A stretch of DNA of 46,635 bases from Neobacillus cucumis (GCF_016908975.1 NZ_JAFBEX010000033.1:1-46635); one strand, 5' to 3'. Numbered from the stretch's first letter, positions 1-7,744 are shown. The notes: generated by a model not told the origin, from the sequence alone. Made by a program: numbers and translations.

Positions 1-148
1 TCAGACGCTCCTACCCTTTTAAAAAAGTTGAATGAGCTGCGTCTATTTAAGTGTTGCCATTTTTCGGTCCTTACAGAAGTTAATTTTCATGGTAGCTTAA
101 TTACATTTCTTTACAAGCTTTTATAAAAATTAAGAACTGAAAAATCAG

Positions 149-661
149 CTATTGTTCAATTAAGTTATAACGCCAATTATTGCATCGCATAAAGTTTCCT
201 GGGGGATATTCAAATTCGCATTCAGAGATAAACTGAAAGTCGAGCTTCCGGCAAATTGCATTTGAAGATGAATTTTCAATCGATGGGAATGCGTGAATAT
301 ATTTATATTTGTTCTGAATAGATGCTTCTTCAATTGCTAACTTTACCGATTCTGTAGCTATTCCTTTCCCTTGATAAGAGGGTAAAACGCTCCATCCAGT
401 TTCATATACACTCTCATTATTCAAAGTAGTTTGCCAATAACCCACAGAACCTACTGGTTCTAATTCTGGTAATAATTTAATGCTGAACATACGTCCTCGA
501 TTACCAAGCTCAAGATAACGTTTATGTCGATTCAAAATCTGCTCTTTACTCTCTGGACCTCCGAGATGCTGCATCATTTCTGGAGCGTTTATTAGAAAAA
601 GTAATTCAAGGTCATTATCCTCCCAAGGCTTTATCTGAATGGTATGGTTACTTGCTCCCAA
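149..661 (-). CDS. GNAT family N-acetyltransferase (RimJ/RimL-like)
   Basis: A 170-residue protein of the size of single-domain GNAT acetyltransferases, which transfer an acetyl group from acetyl-CoA to an amine of a protein or small molecule. The acetyl-CoA motif A is visible as ETGWSVLPSYQGKGIATES around residues 88-106, containing the Q-x-x-G-x-A/G pyrophosphate loop. A C-terminal N-A-I-C-R-K-L-D-F segment is typical of RimJ/RimL-type members. The start is a TTG preceded by a GAGGGG-like site at slightly long spacing, so the first residues are uncertain. The gene stands alone with no operon partner. The substrate cannot be told from sequence. Confidence 0.85.
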   Translation of the reverse strand: MGASNHTIQIKPWEDNDLELLFLINAPEMMQHLGGPESKEQILNRHKRYLELGNRGRMFSIKLLPELEPVGSVGYWQTTLNNESVYETGWSVLPSYQGKGIATESVKLAIEEASIQNKYKYIHAFPSIENSSSNAICRKLDFQFISECEFEYPPGNFMRCNNWRYNLIEQ

Positions 662-734
662 ATTTTCTTCATCCCCTCACTACTTATTATTTACTCTTTC
701 TTTACGAAAGCTAAAAATCCTCTTTTTAATGATA

Positions 735-941
735 TTGTTGTTTAATTAAACTGCCCAAGCCCACTTCACCTAGCTACATACACGTTCAGGCTACTACCAT
801 TTCGTGCATGTAGGAGTATCAGATAACTCGTTTCAGCTCAACATGACGGCTTTCATTCCAGGTTTAGATTAATCAGTTGTAATACCATTTCGGCAATCCT
901 CCTATTTCGTGCTTCGGCACTTATAAGAAAACGTTTCGCAC
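735..941 (-). other. Possible 5' fragment of a group II intron / structured RNA remnant
   Basis: This lies in the 478-base gene-free stretch 662-1139. Read on the minus strand it begins GTGCG, the usual group II intron 5' end, and contains several helices: a GTGC-CGAA-GCAC tetraloop hairpin near 921-910, an 11-bp stem between 803-813 and 774-784 whose only irregularity is a G-U pair in minus-strand RNA, and a longer-range TAGGAG/CTCCTA pairing. There is no reverse transcriptase ORF and the similarity seems to stop after about 200 nt, so it would be a truncated remnant. The family call is inference; the helices are visible. No gene was seen in the rest of 662-1139. Confidence 0.3.
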
Positions 942-1090
942 AGGACAATTCTTCACCATCTACTTTGTAAGTTTAATCAAAATAAATGAAGTTCAGATTA
1001 AACAAAACCTAAAAAAGTGATTTGTATAAAAAATAATTTAATGTTATTAAAATCTTCATATATCACACAAATAATTATAATTTAGGCAAT

Positions 1091-1128
1091 TACCCAAGAC
1101 CTTTCTTCCGGGAATGAATATGCTCTAA
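1091..1128 (+). promoter_or_regulatory. 38-nt upstream block shared with the paralogous coat-like gene
   Basis: TACCCAAGA, then 18 nt, then ATATGCTCTAA, occurs here and in the same spacing upstream of the minus-strand paralogue (2541-2578). The ATATGCTCTAA part loosely resembles the -10 of mother-cell sporulation sigma factors (CATA...). Shared transcription in sporulation is inferred, not shown. Confidence 0.5.
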
Positions 1129-1154
1129 AGTAAGATTAAATGAGGAGGATAATT

Positions 1155-1808
1155 GTGATTCCATATATAAATGAATATTATATTGCTTATCCAACAGATG
1201 AAAGGATTTATCCTGGCTTTGGTCTGGGTGGACCAGGCTCAGGTTATGGTTTTTATCCTGGTTTGGGATTTGGTGAACCTGGACTGGGTTTATGGTTTTA
1301 TCCCGGAATTGGATTAGGCGGACCAGGCTCAGGCTATGGTTATTTTCCTGGTATCGGTTTTGGAGCACCTGGCATTCCACATCTATACCCACCATACCCA
1401 GTGCAGCTTCCAGCTCAACCACATCCACCACAGGGAGTGCAGCTTCCAGCTCAACCGCATCCACCTCAGGGAGTGCAGCTTCCAGCTCATCCGCATCCAC
1501 CTCAGGGAGTACAGCTTCCAGCTCAACCGCATCCACCTCAGGGAGTGCAGCTTCCAGCTCAACCGCACCCACCACAGGGAGTACAGCTTCCAGCTCAACC
1601 ACATCCACCTCAGGGAGTGCAGCTTCCAGCTCATCCGCATCCACCTCAGGGAGTGCAGCTTCCAGCTCATCCGCATCCACCTCAGGGAGTGCAGCTTCCA
1701 GCTCAACCACATCCACCTCAGGGAGTGCAGCTTCCAGCTCAACCGCATCCACCTCAGGGAGTGCAGCTTCCAGCTCATCCCCGTCCACCACAGGGAGCAC
1801 TTTATTAA
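1155..1808 (+). CDS. Coat-like low-complexity protein with 11 x 12-residue proline/histidine repeats
   Basis: From the GTG start the protein has 217 residues. An ATG at 1140 is in frame, but the AGGAGG at 1143-1148 lies 6 nt before the GTG, so the GTG is the better start. The N-terminal third is Gly/Pro/Tyr-rich (GLGGPGSGYG occurs twice, GFGAPG once). It is followed by eleven tandem copies of VQLPAQPHPPQG, in which the Q before PHP is sometimes H, and a short ALY tail. The module GLGGPGSGxG...GFGAPG also occurs in the 73-residue protein at 2308, showing that this strand is the coding one despite open antisense frames. Such proteins are typical of spore coat or exosporium layers; that localisation is inferred from composition and from the neighbouring YjcZ gene. 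Confidence 0.7.
   Translation: MIPYINEYYIAYPTDERIYPGFGLGGPGSGYGFYPGLGFGEPGLGLWFYPGIGLGGPGSGYGYFPGIGFGAPGIPHLYPPYPVQLPAQPHPPQGVQLPAQPHPPQGVQLPAHPHPPQGVQLPAQPHPPQGVQLPAQPHPPQGVQLPAQPHPPQGVQLPAHPHPPQGVQLPAHPHPPQGVQLPAQPHPPQGVQLPAQPHPPQGVQLPAHPRPPQGALY
1401..1796 (+). repeat. Tandem 36-bp coding repeat, 11 copies
   Basis: Eleven consecutive 36-bp units encode the 12-residue repeat VQLPAQPHPPQG. Copies are nearly identical at DNA level (cca/ccg and caa/cat changes), which suggests recent expansion and probable copy-number variation between strains. Because 36 is a multiple of 3, every frame on both strands stays open, creating spurious ORFs. Confidence 0.95.
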
Positions 1809-1877
1809 TTACAATCAAGTCAAATCTCCATAGACTTCCCCTTACACATACATCTTGCTGATGAATGTTTCAGACAC

Positions 1878-1905
1878 AAAAAAAGCCCACTTAAGGGCTT
1901 TTTTT
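1878..1905. terminator. Bidirectional intrinsic terminator
   Basis: Perfect 11-bp stem AAAAAAAGCCC / GGGCTTTTTTT with a 6-nt loop, giving a T-run on both strands. It sits between the convergent coat-like gene and the yjcZ-type gene and can end both transcripts. Confidence 0.9.
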
Positions 1906-1915
1906 GTATTTTTAA

Positions 1916-2038
1916 TTAGTACCAGACCGTTGCTCCTACAATAATCAGCAAGATAAACAAAACAACGATTAAAACGAAACCACAGCCGTATCCCCAACCG
2001 CAACATCCGCCGTATCCGCCATAACCATATCCAAACAA
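1916..2038 (-). CDS. YjcZ-family sporulation peptide (40 aa)
   Basis: The likely start is TTG at 2038, placed 8 nt after a strong AAAGGAGG. It yields a 40-residue peptide beginning MFGYGYGGYGGCCGWGYG and ending in one hydrophobic helix (FVLIVVLFILLIIVGATVW). This is the standard layout of the YjcZ family: a short Gly/Tyr/Cys-rich head and a C-terminal membrane segment, found in many Bacillus species and associated with sporulation. The longer frame upstream of the TTG is unrelated to the family. The precise molecular role is unknown. Confidence 0.88.
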   Translation of the reverse strand: MFGYGYGGYGGCCGWGYGCGFVLIVVLFILLIIVGATVWY

Positions 2039-2217
2039 TTCATTTTCCTCCTTTCCTGTTCGCTTATCCAGTAACCTATACAGAAACAATCTAAAGGAAC
2101 TACTCGTTGAAGATATTATCAAATTTTTAAATTTAAAAAATTAAGGGTGTCTGAACAAATTGTCATTTTATGCAGTATCCTTCAGCCATAAATCAAAAAC
2201 CTTCAAATTCCCAACAA

Positions 2218-2257
2218 GAAACAGGCGATTCTACTCGTGTAGAAACACGCCTGTTTC
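2218..2257 (-). terminator. Strong two-part hairpin downstream of the 73-aa coat-like gene
   Basis: GAAACAGGCG (2218-2227) pairs with CGCCTGTTTC (2248-2257), and an inner TTCTAC/GTAGAA stem closes on a TCGT loop. It lies 50 bp past the stop of the gene at 2308. The T-run after it is weak, so it may act as a 3' stabilising hairpin rather than a classical terminator. Confidence 0.6.
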
Positions 2258-2307
2258 GCAGAAGTTTCTGTTCCTTTTTATTTGAACGGCAAGTTTATTA
2301 GCAAATT

Positions 2308-2529
2308 TTAATACGGGTAGTGGTGGTGGTGGTACGGATAGTGGTAGTACGGATAGTGTTGATGATAGTACGGGTAGTGATGATGGTAGTACGGGTAGTG
2401 TGGGTGCGGATGCGGATAGCCTGGAGCTCCAAAACCAAGTCCTGGTGCAACACCAAAACCTGATCCTGGTCCACCTAAACCAACCCTCTCATTATAGGCG
2501 TTAATCATACAAGCATTCATCCTCCTCAT
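2308..2529 (-). CDS. Coat-like protein with Gly-rich head and His/Tyr-rich tail (73 aa)
   Basis: The head GLGGPGSGFG...GLGFGAPG matches the head of the coat-like protein at 1155, but the tail is a run of H, Y and P (PYYHHHYPYY-type repeats) instead of the PHPPQ repeat. The His-rich tail could bind metal or become cross-linked through tyrosine. The first ATG is part of ATGAGGAGG, where AGGAGG probably acts as the ribosome binding site, so translation may begin at the ATG at 2508. Function as a spore-surface protein is inferred from composition, paralogy and context. Confidence 0.65.
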   Translation of the reverse strand: MRRMNACMINAYNERVGLGGPGSGFGVAPGLGFGAPGYPHPHPHYPYYHHHYPYYHQHYPYYHYPYHHHHYPY

Positions 2530-2540
2530 TTCATTTTACA

Positions 2541-2578
2541 TTAGAGCATATGCATGTTTGGGTAAAAGTTCTTGGGTA
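2541..2578 (-). promoter_or_regulatory. Copy of the 38-nt upstream block
   Basis: Minus-strand copy of the TACCCAAGA-18 nt-ATATGCTCTAA block found at 1091-1128, just upstream of the paralogous gene. Equal spacing in both copies argues for a functional promoter element. In the remaining gene-free bases 2579-2862 I see only AT-rich sequence and a spaced inverted pair TCATGATGA (2752) / TCATCATGA (near 2793). Confidence 0.5.
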
Positions 2579-2862
2579 TTTGTCTAGAATTATAGAAATT
2601 AAAGGGCAAATGCCTCATCCTCGTCGATTGCATGTGAAGCTCATCTGCTAAAATCAAAGATTTAAAGAGTTAAAAATTTGCATTCATTCATTATTTATTG
2701 AACATGTAAAAAAAAGAGAAATAGTAAGAATAACTCATATTTACACGTTTTCATGATGAATGTCAGCGTTTTTTTCATACATGTTTTCGTTTTCATCATG
2801 ATTGCTAAAGAGACTCACAAGGTCCATTATTAAATTAACCAAATTATTCCTATGGAGGAATC

Positions 2863-3036
2863 ATGATGAAAAGAATAATGGAATTCCTTAAACATACAAT
2901 GCAATCTTTTAACAATTCAATGGATCATTATGGAGAGGCAAGGATCGTTTTTTATGAAAGTATGTCTGATTTAAGTAAAACAAAAATAATCTCATCTAAC
3001 AAAGCCTATACAAAAAAACACGGAGCGGCCCTCTAG
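2863..3036 (+). CDS. Small hypothetical protein (57 aa)
   Basis: ATGATG start after TATGGAGGAATC, a good ribosome binding site. The product begins MMKRIMEFLKHTMQSFNNSM and is short, polar and partly amphipathic, with no cysteine and no recognisable domain. I do not recognise it. Its last codons and stop run into the terminator hairpin that ends the converging AraC gene (3011-3050). The strong ribosome binding site is the main evidence that it is real. Confidence 0.45.
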   Translation: MMKRIMEFLKHTMQSFNNSMDHYGEARIVFYESMSDLSKTKIISSNKAYTKKHGAAL

Positions 3037-3050
3037 ACCATCTCCGTGTT
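3011..3050 (-). terminator. Intrinsic terminator of the araC gene at 3110
   Basis: AACACGGAG / CTCCGTGTT 9-bp stem followed, on the minus strand, by TTTTTTTG. It is 60 bp downstream of the AraC stop and overlaps the 3' end of the small plus-strand ORF. Confidence 0.8.
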
Positions 3051-3109
3051 ATGTTATTTATTTATTTTTAAGTTCAGCAACAGCATTTTTCTTACTCATC
3101 AAAGTGGTG

Positions 3110-4018
3110 TCAATTAGCACAAAATATAGTTGTTTTTTCATCCACAAACACTGAACGAAAACGTCCAGGTGAGATCTGCATCATCGTAGTAAAAACACGA
3201 GTAAAATATTGGACAGAAATAAAACCGGTTTCCTCAGCAATTTCTTTTAATGATAAATTCGACTTCTTAAGTAAGGTGACAGCTTTTTTGATTCTTTCAT
3301 CCAAAACATACTTGGAATAACTTACGCCTAACTCTGACATAAATATTCGTGATAAATGCCTTCCTGATATGTGCAAATGTTTAGCTACTTCTGTCAGTTT
3401 TAAGGGACTTGATAAATTATCATGTATATATAATTTTGCTTGAGTCAGGAGTAAAGAATATCCCTCTGGAACCATGCGTTGTTTCATATGATTTAATGGT
3501 GGAACAAAATTTTCTATTATAGAAAGGATAAGGGAATGTGCCATGCTTGATAGCATTTCTTCGAAAAAAGAATGTTCTTTCATTGTTGCTTGGATCAGCA
3601 ACGATTTCCAAAGTAAAGTAGTGGGTATATCATCACTATGATGTAAAACTACCACCTGTTGTTGTTTAGCCGCTTCTATAATCCTTATCCATTCTTCACT
3701 TGATTCAGATTCCATTAATTCAAATGCAACATAGAGTAGGAATAGACCTTCCTCACTTTTTATTTGATGTAAAACTTCTGGCCGTGATAAAAAAAGTGTG
3801 TTCTTATGGAGCGGATGACTACTATTATCTTCTATATAAGTTCCTTCCCCGTCAACCACAAAGCAAACTTCAAAAAAGGAATGTTTATGTAATGGATTGT
3901 CATAATGCTTCGGCATTACTCCCCAATAATGCACTTGAAAAGACGCACCATTTTGATTTAAATGATGAACATATTCATTCAGCGAACTTTTTCCAGATAC
4001 AAATTTATTTAAATCCAA
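3110..4018 (-). CDS. AraC family transcriptional regulator (copy 1)
   Basis: About 302 residues. The N-terminal cupin-like sensing domain holds HYWGVMPKHYDNPLHKHSFF and the C-terminal half has two helix-turn-helix motifs (LTEVAKHLHISGRHLSRIF and LSLKEIAEETGF...YFTRVF), the AraC/XylS DNA-binding unit. The TTG at 4018 is chosen because AGGGGAG lies 8 nt before it; the GTG three codons upstream overlaps that site. It is a close paralogue of the regulator at 13683 (roughly three quarters identical by eye). It lies directly downstream of the isomerase at 4153 and is likely an activator of the inositol/keto-sugar genes. The ligand is unknown. Confidence 0.88.
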   Translation of the reverse strand: MDLNKFVSGKSSLNEYVHHLNQNGASFQVHYWGVMPKHYDNPLHKHSFFEVCFVVDGEGTYIEDNSSHPLHKNTLFLSRPEVLHQIKSEEGLFLLYVAFELMESESSEEWIRIIEAAKQQQVVVLHHSDDIPTTLLWKSLLIQATMKEHSFFEEMLSSMAHSLILSIIENFVPPLNHMKQRMVPEGYSLLLTQAKLYIHDNLSSPLKLTEVAKHLHISGRHLSRIFMSELGVSYSKYVLDERIKKAVTLLKKSNLSLKEIAEETGFISVQYFTRVFTTMMQISPGRFRSVFVDEKTTIFCAN

Positions 4019-4152
4019 CAAGAGCACTCCCCTTCAAAGATATAAATACTGAATGTCCCACCTAAAAAAGTAGAGATGTCATGACCATCTCTACTCTATT
4101 AGGTGTAATTCTATTTTAATAACTCCATCTAAATCGAGAATAAAGGTTAATC

Positions 4153-5094
4153 TCAAAAACTAAGAGTTTGTCTTAAAGCATCCACTGATGTTCTGATACC
4201 TGCCTCAACGGACATTGTTAGATCTTCCATTTCAAGTGACACTTCACCGTTATATCCCATCATGCGAACAACAGAGAAGAATTCTTTCCACCATTGCAAG
4301 TCCCGGCCGCAGCCGACAGCCACATAATTCCATGCTCTATTTGCTATATCCGTAACTTCTTTTGTTTCCAATACGCCATTTATAGCAGATAAATGTCTTT
4401 CAAGTCTTACATCTTTACCGTGAACATGGTGAATGGCAGCTCCTAATTCTCTTGCTGCAATGATTGGATCTGCCCCCATCCAGATTAAATGGCTTGGGTC
4501 TAAATTCAAACCAACCATAGGTCCGACTGCATTCCGCAATCTAAATAATGTTGCTGGATTATAAACTAATTGCGAACTAAAATTTTCCAGGGCAATTTTT
4601 TCAACACCGCATGATTCAGCTTTTTTCACTAACTCTTTCCAATATGGGATAGCTACTTCATTCCATTGATAATCCAAAATCTCTTTTAATACAGGGGGCC
4701 AGCTGACTGTATAAGTAATCCAGTTAGGGATTTTATCTTCCGGGCTTCCTGCCGGCAGACCGCTCATCATAATGACCTTCTTCACACCAAGTAAACCGGC
4801 TAATTCCATTGTTTTTTCAGTTACGTCTCGGTGCTCTTTGCCAAGTTCACCTGGATCTAAAGGATTCCCGGAACAATTCAATGCGCAAAGCCTAATATTC
4901 CGCTTTTCTAATTCACCTAAAAATTCACTTCTTTTTGCTTCACTTTCCAGCAATTCATTTAAACGCAAATGTGGAGCCGGTGACCAGCCTCCCGTTGTCA
5001 TCTCAATAGTATCAATACCCATTTCAGCGACAGTATCTAACATTTTTTCAAAAGGCAAATGGCCTAAGCTATCCGTTACATATGACAATCTCAT
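4153..5094 (-). CDS. Xylose isomerase-like TIM-barrel protein (sugar isomerase/epimerase, copy 1)
   Basis: 313 residues from the ATG at 5094. A TTG six codons upstream would place the AGAGAGG ribosome site inside the gene, so it is rejected. The metal-site pattern of the AP-endonuclease-2/xylose isomerase TIM-barrel superfamily is visible: ALENFSS, LNLDPSHLIW, HHVHGKDVR and SLEMED supply Glu, Asp/His, His and Glu ligands. It follows iolG with a 30-nt gap and so is probably co-transcribed. It differs from the protein at 12427 at only about 16 of 313 positions. Likely role: epimerising or dehydrating the keto-cyclitol or keto-sugar made by the neighbouring dehydrogenase; the substrate is inferred. 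Confidence 0.85.
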   Translation of the reverse strand: MRLSYVTDSLGHLPFEKMLDTVAEMGIDTIEMTTGGWSPAPHLRLNELLESEAKRSEFLGELEKRNIRLCALNCSGNPLDPGELGKEHRDVTEKTMELAGLLGVKKVIMMSGLPAGSPEDKIPNWITYTVSWPPVLKEILDYQWNEVAIPYWKELVKKAESCGVEKIALENFSSQLVYNPATLFRLRNAVGPMVGLNLDPSHLIWMGADPIIAARELGAAIHHVHGKDVRLERHLSAINGVLETKEVTDIANRAWNYVAVGCGRDLQWWKEFFSVVRMMGYNGEVSLEMEDLTMSVEAGIRTSVDALRQTLSF

Positions 5095-5124
5095 GTTAAA
5101 AACCTCTCTCAATCTAGTTTATTT

Positions 5125-6147
5125 TTATGCCAAAACTAAGCTATTTTTATATAAAGCTGGACATTCATCCAGTTGAATTTGTACACGTTCCCCGGTATCT
5201 CTTGCCTTTGAACAAGCCGTAGAAGTAATCGCCGCCACATATCCATCCCAAGCATTAGGTCCATTTAATTCATCTGCTTTCACGGAATCAACCCAAAGCT
5301 GAAACTCTCTATCATATGCCTTTACAAAGCGATCCTTCCAATCGGATGATACTTTTGTAAAATCTTTCCCTTCCGTACGAACACTTGAAAAAGCTGGATC
5401 GGTTAGAGATACCATTCCATTTTCACACATTACTTCACATTTGATATCATATCCGTAATGGCAATTTACAAAGATTTCAATATCAATATGGATGCCCGAC
5501 TCTGTTTCTAAAATGACAATCTGAGGATCATGTAAGTCCTTATGTGCACTTGAGGTTCTTTTTGGCAATATCACTTGTGCCGCTACATAGTTCTCTTTCA
5601 GTAACCATCTTAATACATCAATTTCATGAACAACTGAATTTTCAACAGCCATAGGGGTCGTATAGCTTTCATCTACGCCAGGATTTCGGTGAGCACAGTG
5701 AAGCATTAATACTTCTCCAAGTTTTCTATTATCAAGCAATTCTTTTATTTCTTCGTATCCTTGGTCATATCTTCTCATATATCCTACTTGAACTAATTTT
5801 TTCCCTAGTTTTATTTCTTCATCAACGATTCTTTTACAGCCCTCCACTTCAACAGCTAAAGGTTTTTCACAAAATACATATTTTTTATTTTTTATAGCTT
5901 CTAAGACGTACCCCTCATGTGTTGGATCCCAAGAGGTAACGACTACTGCATCAACCTCAGGCAATCTGATTAGCTCTTCTCCAGATTCGACAAATTTAGC
6001 TCCAACCTCTTGAGCAATTTGTTGCGCTCTTTCCACATTAATATCAGAGACTGCAACGACCTTTGCTCCCTTTGTTTTATATGTAAGTCTTTGAATATGA
6101 TCCATCCCAATTGCACCTGTACCAATAACTCCAATCTTTAATTCCAC
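5125..6147 (-). CDS. iolG: Inositol 2-dehydrogenase (IolG orthologue), active-site Asp replaced by Asn
   Basis: 340 residues from a GTG placed 7 nt after AAGGAGT. It resembles B. subtilis IolG along its whole length (KIGVIGTGAIG Rossmann loop, VTSW, VFCEKPLA, VGYMRRYD, HCAHRNP, VNCHYGYDI), the enzyme that oxidises myo-inositol to 2-keto-myo-inositol with NAD+. The catalytic Lys (K95, B. subtilis K97) and His (H174, B. subtilis H176) are present. The residue matching B. subtilis D172 is N170 (MAVENSVVHEID). That change could alter isomer preference or rate. It heads a small operon with the isomerase at 4153. Confidence 0.88.
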   Translation of the reverse strand: MELKIGVIGTGAIGMDHIQRLTYKTKGAKVVAVSDINVERAQQIAQEVGAKFVESGEELIRLPEVDAVVVTSWDPTHEGYVLEAIKNKKYVFCEKPLAVEVEGCKRIVDEEIKLGKKLVQVGYMRRYDQGYEEIKELLDNRKLGEVLMLHCAHRNPGVDESYTTPMAVENSVVHEIDVLRWLLKENYVAAQVILPKRTSSAHKDLHDPQIVILETESGIHIDIEIFVNCHYGYDIKCEVMCENGMVSLTDPAFSSVRTEGKDFTKVSSDWKDRFVKAYDREFQLWVDSVKADELNGPNAWDGYVAAITSTACSKARDTGERVQIQLDECPALYKNSLVLA

Positions 6148-6185
6148 AATAAACACTCCTTATTAATAATTTTCTTATATTAAGC

Positions 6186-6227
6186 ACTTTCCTATAAAAA
6201 ATCTCACTAGTATTTTTATAGGAAAGT
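6186..6227. repeat. Perfect 15-bp inverted repeat between iolT and iolG
   Basis: ACTTTCCTATAAAAA (6186-6200) and its exact complement (6213-6227) flank a 12-nt loop. It is 39 bp upstream of the iolG start and 87 bp past the iolT stop. It could be the iolT terminator or an operator for iolG-isomerase; no free T-run follows it. Confidence 0.7.
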
Positions 6228-6313
6228 TAGCAATCTATCAAACACAAGATTTTTGTAGACGCATACATATTTATATGTAACTCGCCTTTTTTCTTTTTAG
6301 ACAACAGAAGTTG

Positions 6314-7744
6314 TTATTTTGATGCTGCAGTTTTCTCATCAACATGAACTTCATCATAGGTGCGGAAATAACTTTCAATCTCCTCAAGAGAGCGACCCTT
6401 TGTTTCAGGCATCGTTTTCCAAATAAAAATGATAGATACCAACCCTATTGCCGCGAAAGCATAGAATGTTCCTGATAAACCAACTTTTTGGATTAGAATT
6501 GGGAACAAGAGACCAATGACGAAATTGGTTATCCAGAGAAAGAAAACGCTGATCCCCATGCCGAGACCTCTCAGTCTTAACGGGAATATCTCTGAAAGTG
6601 AGACCCATAATACCGGTCCAATGGCTCCTTGCATGATTGCTAGAAACGTGACGGTCAGGGAAAGGATTACATATGGAAGGGATTCATTCCCTTTCAGAAG
6701 GGAAGAAAACACCCCAATAAGTAAAAGTACCGTTGTTGTTCCAGTTAACCCCCATAACATCATGGATCGACGTCCCACTTTTCCAAGCAGCCAAATTCCG
6801 ACGAAAGTTGCCAATACCGAGATGACTCCATTTGCAACATTACCGATAAGAGCGGCCTTTGTAGCAAACCCTGCTTCTTTCAGAATTTCGGAACCATAAT
6901 ACATAATCGAATTGACGCCTGTAAGTTGTGACGACATGGCAATTCCAATCCCAAGAACAACGATGCGTCGCACCCAAGGCACGTTTAAATCTTTCATTGT
7001 TGCTTTCTGGATTTCAGATTCTGTAGCAATTGCAGCTTTAATTTCTTGCAATTCTGCTTGGGCCCTATTTTCTTCACGTACTTGTTGGAGGACACGTAAT
7101 GCTTCCCCTACTTTGCCATGCGCAGCCAACCAGCGCGGGCTTTCAGGTACGATTAGCATTCCAAACCAAAGGACAACTGCCGGAAGTGTTGCTACTACTA
7201 GCATGTAACGCCAAACATGATCATTTTCTCCTAGTGTTGAAGCAATCGTGGCATTAAGAGCAAAAGCTAGAAATTGTCCAGTTACAATCATTAACTCATT
7301 CTGAGTAACCAACCTGCCCCGCCTTTCGACTGGTGCCATTTCGGCTAAAAAGGTTGGGACTGTAACGGAGGCTCCTCCGACAGCCAGGCCAAGTAGAAAA
7401 CGAAAAACAAGCATAATACCTGCATTGGGTGAAAAGGTACATCCTAGCGCTGCAATAAAGAATAATAATGCCAGACTAAGAATATTCTTTCGTCGGCCGT
7501 TACGGTCTGACAGCCTACCGCCAAACACTGCCCCAAGCGCAGCTCCGAGAAGAAGTGAACTCGTAACAAGTCCTTCTGTTAACGGAGTAAGATTAAGCTG
7601 GTCGGGTTTCGCCATATATGGAAGTGCACCGTTGATGACACCCGTATCATATCCAAACAGCAGTCCCCCGAATGTCGATACTAAAGTAATAATCCGTAAA
7701 AATGCCTTTGGAGTACGCCCCTTCTCAGTTACCTGATTTGCCAT
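6314..7744 (-). CDS. iolT: Myo-inositol transporter, MFS sugar-porter family (IolT-type)
   Basis: 476 residues from the ATG at 7744, which has GGGGGAG upstream; an earlier frame start is not supported. Sugar-porter signatures are present: GYDTGVINGALP in helix 1, GGRLSDRNGRRKN in the first loop, PESPRWLAAHGK before the central loop and PETKGRSLEEIE after helix 12. The N-terminal region LVSTFGGLLFGYDTGV...PDQLNL...EGLVTSSLLLGAALGAVFGGR is very close to B. subtilis IolT, a proton-coupled inositol symporter in the cytoplasmic membrane. Helix 7 reads SQLTGVNSIMYYG, with Ser replacing the first Gln of the usual QQ pair. Three boxes of the TGCATACGCTTGCAT operator precede it, so it is probably repressed by the LacI protein at 8140. 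Confidence 0.88.
   Translation of the reverse strand: MANQVTEKGRTPKAFLRIITLVSTFGGLLFGYDTGVINGALPYMAKPDQLNLTPLTEGLVTSSLLLGAALGAVFGGRLSDRNGRRKNILSLALLFFIAALGCTFSPNAGIMLVFRFLLGLAVGGASVTVPTFLAEMAPVERRGRLVTQNELMIVTGQFLAFALNATIASTLGENDHVWRYMLVVATLPAVVLWFGMLIVPESPRWLAAHGKVGEALRVLQQVREENRAQAELQEIKAAIATESEIQKATMKDLNVPWVRRIVVLGIGIAMSSQLTGVNSIMYYGSEILKEAGFATKAALIGNVANGVISVLATFVGIWLLGKVGRRSMMLWGLTGTTTVLLLIGVFSSLLKGNESLPYVILSLTVTFLAIMQGAIGPVLWVSLSEIFPLRLRGLGMGISVFFLWITNFVIGLLFPILIQKVGLSGTFYAFAAIGLVSIIFIWKTMPETKGRSLEEIESYFRTYDEVHVDEKTAASK

Noticed and set aside
1090..1818. Long minus-strand ORF (242 codons) and other frames opposite the coat-like repeat gene
   Set aside because: The 36-bp repeat keeps all frames open. 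Only the plus-strand frame shares its head with a separate paralogue and has a well-spaced AGGAGG.
3700..4065. Plus-strand ORF of 121 codons opposite araC copy 1
   Set aside because: Shadow frame; the minus strand encodes a full AraC protein with matching paralogue.
4153..5112. Longer start for isomerase copy 1 (TTG at 5112)
   Set aside because: That start overlaps the AGAGAGG ribosome site used by the ATG at 5094, and copy 2 begins at the same residue as the shorter form.
6516..7736. Plus-strand ORFs of about 100-127 codons opposite iolT
   Set aside because: Shadow frames of a well-conserved transporter gene, without ribosome sites.
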